DNA of 64,000 bases from Vulcanimicrobiota bacterium (lineage in GTDB: Bacteria; Vulcanimicrobiota; Xenobia; Xenobiales; Xenobiaceae), in contig CALUQR010000005.1 of the NCBI GenBank assembly GCA_944322965.1, positions 1-64,000 of the forward strand. The letters are read 5' to 3'. Below, piece after piece: positions 59,336 to 64,000 of the stretch (its first letter is position 1; the number at the start of each line of letters is the position of its first letter). The notes under the pieces were generated by a model that had not been told where the DNA came from, searched no databases, and worked only from the letters and a program-made list of their open reading frames with translations. A program made the translations under genes and the position numbers.

Positions 59336-60717
59336 GAGCCCTCAAGGAGCGGGCGCGTTTTTTGGCCATCCTCTTTATCTTTCTCTTAGTCTTGCCCTTA
59401 GTCAATATCTCCCGCTACGCTTGCTTAGATAATGAAGAGCTCTTGCGCCACCCGCGCAACCACTACGGGGCGGCGGAGTCCGACCTTTTGGGGAGTATCG
59501 TCGATCGCCAGGGTCGCCCTTTGGCCTTTATGAAGGAGGGGGAGCGGCGCTATCCCTTAGGCCCGGCGGCCGGCCCCCTCTTAGGTTACTGTAATCCCGT
59601 CTACGGTTTAGCCGGTTTAGAGGCTCAACTGAGCGAGCGCCTGCAAGGTTTTAGCGTGCCGCGCTCTTTAAATCAGGCTCTTCTCTTGTGGGATAAGCGC
59701 GATAGGCGGGGCGACGATCTGCAATTGACTATCGATTCCCAACTGCAGCGGCGGGCTTACGAGGCTCTAGCTGGGCGGCGGGGGGCGGCCGTCTTACTGG
59801 AGGTCCCCACGGGTGAAATCTTAGCTATGGCTAGCCGCCCCGCTTACGATCCCAACTTTTCCGCCTTAAAGCGCGACTGGGCCCGGCTAACCCGAGACCC
59901 CCAGGCCCCCTTAGTGGAGCGGGCGGGGCAGGGGATGTATCCGCCAGGTTCAGTCTTTAAGCCGCTCATTATGGCCGCCGCTCTGGAGGAGGGGCTCACT
60001 AATCCCCAGGCCCATTTCGATTGTCAGGGGCGGGCCCAGGTAGGCAACTTCGTCCTAAATTGTCACGATCGCCACGGGATGCTCAGCCTGGCCCAGGCCT
60101 TGGCCTACTCTTGTAACGTGGCCTTCGCCGATTTAGGGATGCGCCTGGGGATGGAGCGCATTCGCCAGTGGATGCGAACCTTCCAAATGGAGGGGCGCTT
60201 ATCCGCCGTGCCGGGGGCGGTGACCGCTAAGTTACCCGAGGCTAGCAACCCTTCCGCCCCGGCGGAGACGGCTATCGGCCAGGCCGACACCTTAGTCTCG
60301 CCCCTCCATATGGCCCGCCTAGCGGCCATTATCGCCCGCGGCGGCTTAGATATAGAGCCCCGCCTCTTAAAGGCCCAGGTGCGCGAGGGCGAGGAGATTA
60401 TCTGGCAGCCCCCCTGGCCCCAACCGCGGCGCGTTTTGAGCGCCCAGAGCGCCCAATTGGTAGCCCAAGCTATGCTCTTGACGGTGGAGGAAGGGACGGG
60501 TACAGCCGCCCAAGTGGCTGGGGTCCAAGTGGCGGGCAAGACGGGCTCGGCTGAAAATCCCCACGGGGCTACCCACGCCTGGTTTATCGGTTACGCCCCC
60601 GCCCAGAAGCCGCGCTATGCGGTGGCGGTCATCTTAGAGAACGCCGGCGGGGGCGGGCGCTACGCCGCTCCCTGCGCCCAAAAGATCCTCAAAGCGGCTC
60701 TGGCCAGTCAGCCTTAA
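59332..60717 (+). CDS. Penicillin-binding protein (PbpA-like transpeptidase)
   Basis: A 461-aa class B PBP. A membrane helix (about 9-27), a dimerisation region (DLLGSIVDRQGRPLAF at about 50-65, the usual PBP-PA start), and the transpeptidase domain follow. The catalytic motif SVFKPLI (SxxK) is near 206 in GMYPPGSVFKPL, SCN (SxN) in YSCNVAFADLG, and KTG in GKTGSAE. It cross-links peptidoglycan made by the SEDS partner encoded directly upstream. Size matches actinobacterial PbpA and Firmicute PBPA. The ATGA overlap indicates coupled synthesis. Confidence 0.94.
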   Translation: MRALKERARFLAILFIFLLVLPLVNISRYACLDNEELLRHPRNHYGAAESDLLGSIVDRQGRPLAFMKEGERRYPLGPAAGPLLGYCNPVYGLAGLEAQLSERLQGFSVPRSLNQALLLWDKRDRRGDDLQLTIDSQLQRRAYEALAGRRGAAVLLEVPTGEILAMASRPAYDPNFSALKRDWARLTRDPQAPLVERAGQGMYPPGSVFKPLIMAAALEEGLTNPQAHFDCQGRAQVGNFVLNCHDRHGMLSLAQALAYSCNVAFADLGMRLGMERIRQWMRTFQMEGRLSAVPGAVTAKLPEASNPSAPAETAIGQADTLVSPLHMARLAAIIARGGLDIEPRLLKAQVREGEEIIWQPPWPQPRRVLSAQSAQLVAQAMLLTVEEGTGTAAQVAGVQVAGKTGSAENPHGATHAWFIGYAPAQKPRYAVAVILENAGGGGRYAAPCAQKILKAALASQP

Positions 60718-60770
60718 TTAAGAGCGGGGGCCGCCCTTTAAAGGCCCTCTAAACTACCTAGTTGGGAGTC

Positions 60771-60788
60771 CTAATTGGGCAGGTTTTT
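60771..60788 (+). promoter_or_regulatory. Conserved 18-nt leader motif (serC copy)
   Basis: CTAATTGGGCAGGTTTTT, 103 nt before the serC start, differs by one base from 32198-32215. Downstream TTGGGA and CTGGCCC occur in the same order as there. A possible common regulatory site. Confidence 0.4.
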
Positions 60789-60890
60789 AATCTTGGGAGG
60801 CGAACTGGCCCAGACATTTGTCCTGACAGCTTCTGAGGGAGCGGGCGGCGGCGAAGTTCGTTACTTTTGGTATCTTGGAGGAAGATTAGT

Positions 60891-62000
60891 ATGACTTGTG
60901 AGTGTGAAAAGCGGGTATTCAATTTCTCGGCCGGTCCGGCGGTATTGCCCGTTTCTGCTTTACAAGAGGCTCAGCGCGATTTGGTCTGCTACCCCGGCGC
61001 CGGGGCTTCCATTATGGAACTCTCCCACCGCGGCAAGGTGGTAGATGGGATCGTCAAGGAGGCGGAGGCCCGTCTGCGCCGCCTTTTGAATTTGGGCGAC
61101 GATTATCACGTCCTCTTCTTGCAGGGCGGCGCTACCACCCAGTTTAGCATGATCCCCATGAACTTCTTAGGCGAAAATGGCGCCGACTACCTGGAAGAGG
61201 GTACCTGGTCTAAGAAGGCTATGACCGAGGCGAGACGCGTAGGTAAGGTCGTCGTGCCTTGGTCGGGCAAAGAGGGCAACTACAATCGTCTGCCCGCCGA
61301 TAGCGACTACAAGGTTCGCCCCGAGGCTTCTTACTTCCACGTCACCTCTAATGAGACGATCCACGGCGTAGAGTTCCACCGCGAGCCGGAGGCTTACGGG
61401 GTTCCTATGGTCTGCGACGCCTCTTCCGACTTCTTGAGCCGTCCCATGGACGCCCACAAGTACGCCTTGATCTACGCCGGCGCCCAGAAGAATATCGGTC
61501 CGGCTGGGGTGACGGTCGTCATCCTCTCCGACGCTCTCTACCAGAAGCGGATCGAAGATGAGAAGCGCCCCATCATGCTCGACTATAAGACCCACGTCGA
61601 GAATAAATCCCTCTACAATACTTGCCCCGTCTTCTCCATCTATATGGTGGGCTTAGTTTTGAAGTGGTTAGAAGAGGAGATTGGCGGCCTGGAGAAGATC
61701 TACCAGCTCAACAAGAAGAAGGCTGAGTTGCTCTACTCCGCTATCGACAATAGCAACGGCTTCTGCGCCCCCCACGTCTCCAACCATGTCGACCGCTCCT
61801 TGATGAACGTCACCTGGCGCTTGCCCTCCGAGGAGTTGGAGAAGAAGTTCGTCCAAGAGGCCGAGGCTTTAGGGATGATCGGTCTCAAGGGCCACCGTTC
61901 GGTGGGCGGCCTGCGCGCCTCTATCTACAACGCCTTCCCCTACGAGGGCGTAGAGCGCTTAGTGGAATTTATGGCCGACTTCCAGCGCCGTCACGCCTAA
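60891..62000 (+). CDS. serC: Phosphoserine aminotransferase
   Basis: SerC makes phosphoserine from 3-phosphohydroxypyruvate and glutamate, a PLP enzyme of serine synthesis. The 369-aa sequence has NFSAGPAVLPVSALQEAQRDL, ASIMELSHRGK, FLQGGATTQFSMIPMN, ASSDFLSRPMDAHKYALIYAGAQKNIGPAGVTVVI with the PLP Lys (AQKN), and GLKGHRSVGGLRASIYNAFP. The ATG at 60891 follows GGAGGAAG by 7 nt; an in-frame start at 60867 is not needed. A terminator with an eight-T tail closes the gene. Confidence 0.97.
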   Translation: MTCECEKRVFNFSAGPAVLPVSALQEAQRDLVCYPGAGASIMELSHRGKVVDGIVKEAEARLRRLLNLGDDYHVLFLQGGATTQFSMIPMNFLGENGADYLEEGTWSKKAMTEARRVGKVVVPWSGKEGNYNRLPADSDYKVRPEASYFHVTSNETIHGVEFHREPEAYGVPMVCDASSDFLSRPMDAHKYALIYAGAQKNIGPAGVTVVILSDALYQKRIEDEKRPIMLDYKTHVENKSLYNTCPVFSIYMVGLVLKWLEEEIGGLEKIYQLNKKKAELLYSAIDNSNGFCAPHVSNHVDRSLMNVTWRLPSEELEKKFVQEAEALGMIGLKGHRSVGGLRASIYNAFPYEGVERLVEFMADFQRRHA

Positions 62001-62017
62001 AGGGTTTTAGTCCCCCT

Positions 62018-62095
62018 AGACCTCTCCCTTCCGCGCCTTGAAAGGCAGGAGGGCCGCCGGGCTCTCTTGAGCGGAGGGGAGAGGCTCTTTTTTTT
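62018..62095 (+). terminator. Branched terminator after serC
   Basis: GACCTCTCCCTTCCGC pairs imperfectly with GCGGAGGGGAGAGGCTC (one bulge, T-G pairs), with a small inner GCCTT/AAGGC hairpin, followed by eight T. The long outer stem and the T-run make it a good terminator. Confidence 0.78.
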
Positions 62096-62145
62096 AGCCC
62101 TTGAAGGTAGGGGAGAGGGAGGGGACAGAGGGAGACTGAGAGATT

Positions 62146-63786
62146 ATGAGTCAACAAGAACAAGCTCCAACTATCCCGGTGGGGGCCGCCCTACCCTTAG
62201 CGCGTCCGGCCGCCAAGCCGCAGGTCTTAGTGGCTGGGCTCAGTCGAGTGGGGCGGGAGTTGGTGCGCCGCCTGCGGGCCAATTGGCAGGTGATAGTTAT
62301 TGAGAAGCGCCAGGAGAGCGTAGACCGCTTTCGCCAAGAGGTGGGGGAAGAGGGGATCAGTTTCCAGGTGGGGGACGCCACTAGCCTCTTAGTCTTGCAG
62401 AGGGCGGGGGCGGCCGAGGTCCAGGCGGCGGCCGCTACCTTAGACGACGATGCGGCCGCCTTAGAGTTTTGCCGCTTAGCCTGTCAGGAGTTAGATATAG
62501 CCGCCGTCTACGTAGAGCTCTTGCGCCCCGAACTGGCGGAACGCTGCGCTGCCTATGGGGCGGAGGTGGTCAGTCGGGCGCCGGCTATGGCCAACCTCCT
62601 CTTGGCCCGCTTAGAGGGGGTCCAGAGGACGGCCTCCAACGTCGGTTTGGGGCTGGGGGAGATCGCCGAAGTAAAGATCCGCCCCCACTCGGCGGTTATT
62701 GGCCAGAGCCTTATACAATTACATCCCCAATCCTGGTTAGTGGGGGCCGTCTACCGTCAGGGCAAACTTATCGTACCCCACGGCCATACCGTCTTTCAGA
62801 GCGGAGATCGGGTCCTCTTAATTGGCGATCCGGAAGTCTTGCCTCGCATCGGCCGCTACTTCCATAGCGGCTTCTCCCGCTTCCCCCAGCCCTACGGTTC
62901 GCGCCTCTGTCTAGTAGCCCCCGGCCCCCAGATGGGGGAGCTTTTGGGCGAAGCTCTCTACTTAAGCGAGAGTTCCGAGCGGGTGGAGTTATGCCTCTGC
63001 CCCCAAGGTGAGGAGCTGCCCGCTGGGGAGTTGGCCTCTTACGGAGAGCGCTACCCCCAATTAAAGATCTCCGCTGAGGTTAAGGAGGAGGCGCCCGGAG
63101 AGGAGGAGTCGGGCGAGAGTGATTTAGAGGAGAGCGAGCCTCCAGCGGAGGAGACGAAGGAGGAGGTAGAGGGGATAGAGGCCCGCCTCTTCCCGGTCCA
63201 GCAGTGGGGGCGCGAGCCCCACGCTTTGGGAACCTTCTCCGAAGAAGAGGATATAGGCTGTCTCATCTTGCCCTCTTCCCCCTTAGAGTGTTGGCAGCGC
63301 TGGGGTTGGGGGGAAAACTTTATGTTGCGCCTTTTGAACCAGGCCAATCGCCCCTGTCTCATCGCCCGCGGCTCCTTCCCTTATAAGCGGGTAGTAGCTA
63401 CGGTTACCCCGGGGCGCTGGCGGGGCTTCAATTTGGCTCTCAGTTTAGTGCGCTCTTGGGGCTTACCCTTAGTGGCGGTAGCCGTCTTGCCGGCGGAATT
63501 AGTCAGCGGTCAAGAGCAGAATGAGGAGCTCGCTAATAGCTTAAAGCGCGCCCAGCGCGAGGCTCAGCGTCTGTCGGTCCAGGTGGAGGCGGTGACCTTA
63601 CATGGCAATCCCGTCCACAAGTTGGTGGAGTATTTGCAAGAGGGCGACCTCCTAGTCTTGTCCCACCGCCAAAATAGGCCCTTCTCCCTCTTAAATCCCG
63701 ACGTCTCGCGCCATCTCTTGGTGCGGGCGCGCTGTTCGGTTATGGTCTTGCCCCACGGAGGGCGAGCGGGCCACTTAGTAGGTTAG
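62146..63786 (+). CDS. RCK (TrkA-type) protein with acidic linker and Usp-like domain
   Basis: A 546-aa regulator, probably of the CPA2 antiporter encoded 9 nt downstream. The TrkA-N/RCK domain (about 25-150) starts VLVAGLSRVGRELVRRL; the second Gly of GxGxxG is Ser, so nucleotide binding may be altered. TrkA-C (about 165-250; KIRPHSAVIGQSLIQLHPQSW) follows. A very acidic linker (about 312-345, Glu/Ser-rich) leads to a C-terminal universal-stress-like region (about 400-540) with DLLVLSHRQNRP. The ATG has GAGGGAG 12 nt upstream. The arrangement resembles RCK-antiporter gene pairs. Family parts are clear, the fused order is less so. Confidence 0.85.
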   Translation: MSQQEQAPTIPVGAALPLARPAAKPQVLVAGLSRVGRELVRRLRANWQVIVIEKRQESVDRFRQEVGEEGISFQVGDATSLLVLQRAGAAEVQAAAATLDDDAAALEFCRLACQELDIAAVYVELLRPELAERCAAYGAEVVSRAPAMANLLLARLEGVQRTASNVGLGLGEIAEVKIRPHSAVIGQSLIQLHPQSWLVGAVYRQGKLIVPHGHTVFQSGDRVLLIGDPEVLPRIGRYFHSGFSRFPQPYGSRLCLVAPGPQMGELLGEALYLSESSERVELCLCPQGEELPAGELASYGERYPQLKISAEVKEEAPGEEESGESDLEESEPPAEETKEEVEGIEARLFPVQQWGREPHALGTFSEEEDIGCLILPSSPLECWQRWGWGENFMLRLLNQANRPCLIARGSFPYKRVVATVTPGRWRGFNLALSLVRSWGLPLVAVAVLPAELVSGQEQNEELANSLKRAQREAQRLSVQVEAVTLHGNPVHKLVEYLQEGDLLVLSHRQNRPFSLLNPDVSRHLLVRARCSVMVLPHGGRAGHLVG

Positions 63787-63795
63787 GGGGCCTCG

Positions 63796-64000
63796 ATGGA
63801 GATCTTTTCCGACGTCACCGCCAATAATCTCCTCTTCTTGGCCTTGGGGGCCTTTATCGTCCCTCTGCTCTGCGCCCCCTTGCGCTTACCGGCCTCTATT
63901 GGGGAGATCCTCTACGGGATAGCTATGGGCCCCTTCCTTTTGGGGTGGATCGAGCTCGATAGCTTCTGCTTCCTCTTGGGGGAGATCGGCTTCTTCCTCT
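63796..64000 (+). CDS. CPA2 cation:proton antiporter, N-terminal part
   Basis: The reading frame begins with ATG at 63796 and runs off the window end, so only the first 68 residues are seen. LLFLALGAFIVPLLCAPLRLPASIGEILYGIAMGPFLLGW carries the helix-1/helix-2 LPxxxGEIxxGIxxGP pattern of KefB/NhaS-type Na+ or K+/H+ antiporters. The gene starts 9 nt after the RCK protein, which probably gates it. Cation specificity is unknown. Confidence 0.85.
   Translation, partial: MEIFSDVTANNLLFLALGAFIVPLLCAPLRLPASIGEILYGIAMGPFLLGWIELDSFCFLLGEIGFFL

Overview
The window is a 64 kb piece of a bacterial chromosome with densely packed genes, a standard genetic code and a base composition that looks clearly GC-rich by eye. 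The AT-rich leucine codon TTA is nonetheless very common. No rRNA gene or other decisive marker is present, so the phylum cannot be fixed. RNase Y, a WalK/PhoR-type kinase, a 3D-domain protein, RsfS, RsbU-type phosphatase, PepF, and an FHA-RodA-PBP cell-wall cluster suggest the Terrabacteria side (Actinobacteria, Firmicutes, Armatimonadota, Cyanobacteria relatives). HtrA, a lytic transglycosylase and twin PilT motors suggest an envelope with type IV pili. The short EF-Ts, the S2 sequence and the degenerate heptanucleotide repeats recall cyanobacterial relatives. All of this is inference.

Layout: 1-341 is a tRNA cluster (Asp, Phe, Asp) ending in a terminator. 484-5806 holds a small winged-helix-like gene, recA-recX, rny, a TPR protein and a MazG-like pyrophosphohydrolase. 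5803-10989 carries envelope and secreted proteins, including a lytic transglycosylase, a MerC-like membrane protein and a striking Met/Gly/Pro-rich protein. 11000-17839 is hslU (long N-terminal extension), rpsB-tsf, fbaB and cysK-cysE. 18587-33902 contains two envelope/pilus genes, the DNA-repair run radA-sbcD-sbcC, a radical SAM gene, pgeF, a two-component pair and an NCS2 permease. This block is bracketed by two copies, in opposite orientation, of a structured non-coding element (17844-18550 and 33901-34444). 34613-41511 holds a cytosolic subtilase fused to a glycogen-binding-type domain, gpsA, a 3D protein, htrA, rsfS, a 53-aa membrane peptide and a HAMP/pseudo-receiver protein. 41638-54805 holds pepF, a GVG-repeat secreted protein, an RsbU phosphatase, tkt-tal, a PIG-L hydrolase, rlmN, an FhaA-like protein, a YbjN-like protein, lgt and infA. 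55107-64000 holds two pilT genes, fhaB-rodA-pbpA-like genes, serC, an RCK/Usp protein and the start of a CPA2 antiporter.

Most of the window is core metabolism and information processing. Genes sit in short operons, often with 1-10 nt gaps or 4-nt overlaps: radA-sbcD-sbcC-radical SAM; pilT-pilT-fhaB-rodA-pbpA; rpsB-tsf; cysK-cysE; tkt-tal. Several strong intrinsic terminators separate them.

The best candidate for something undescribed is the inverted pair of about 550-700 bp elements. They are built from 7-nt units, an 84-bp tandem unit and hairpins whose sequences differ between copies while base pairing is kept. Other points of interest are a PhoR-like kinase whose catalytic His is Arg, a receiver-like domain whose Asp is Glu, an HslU with a 185-residue acidic extension and no adjacent hslV, and the subtilase-CBM48 fusion.
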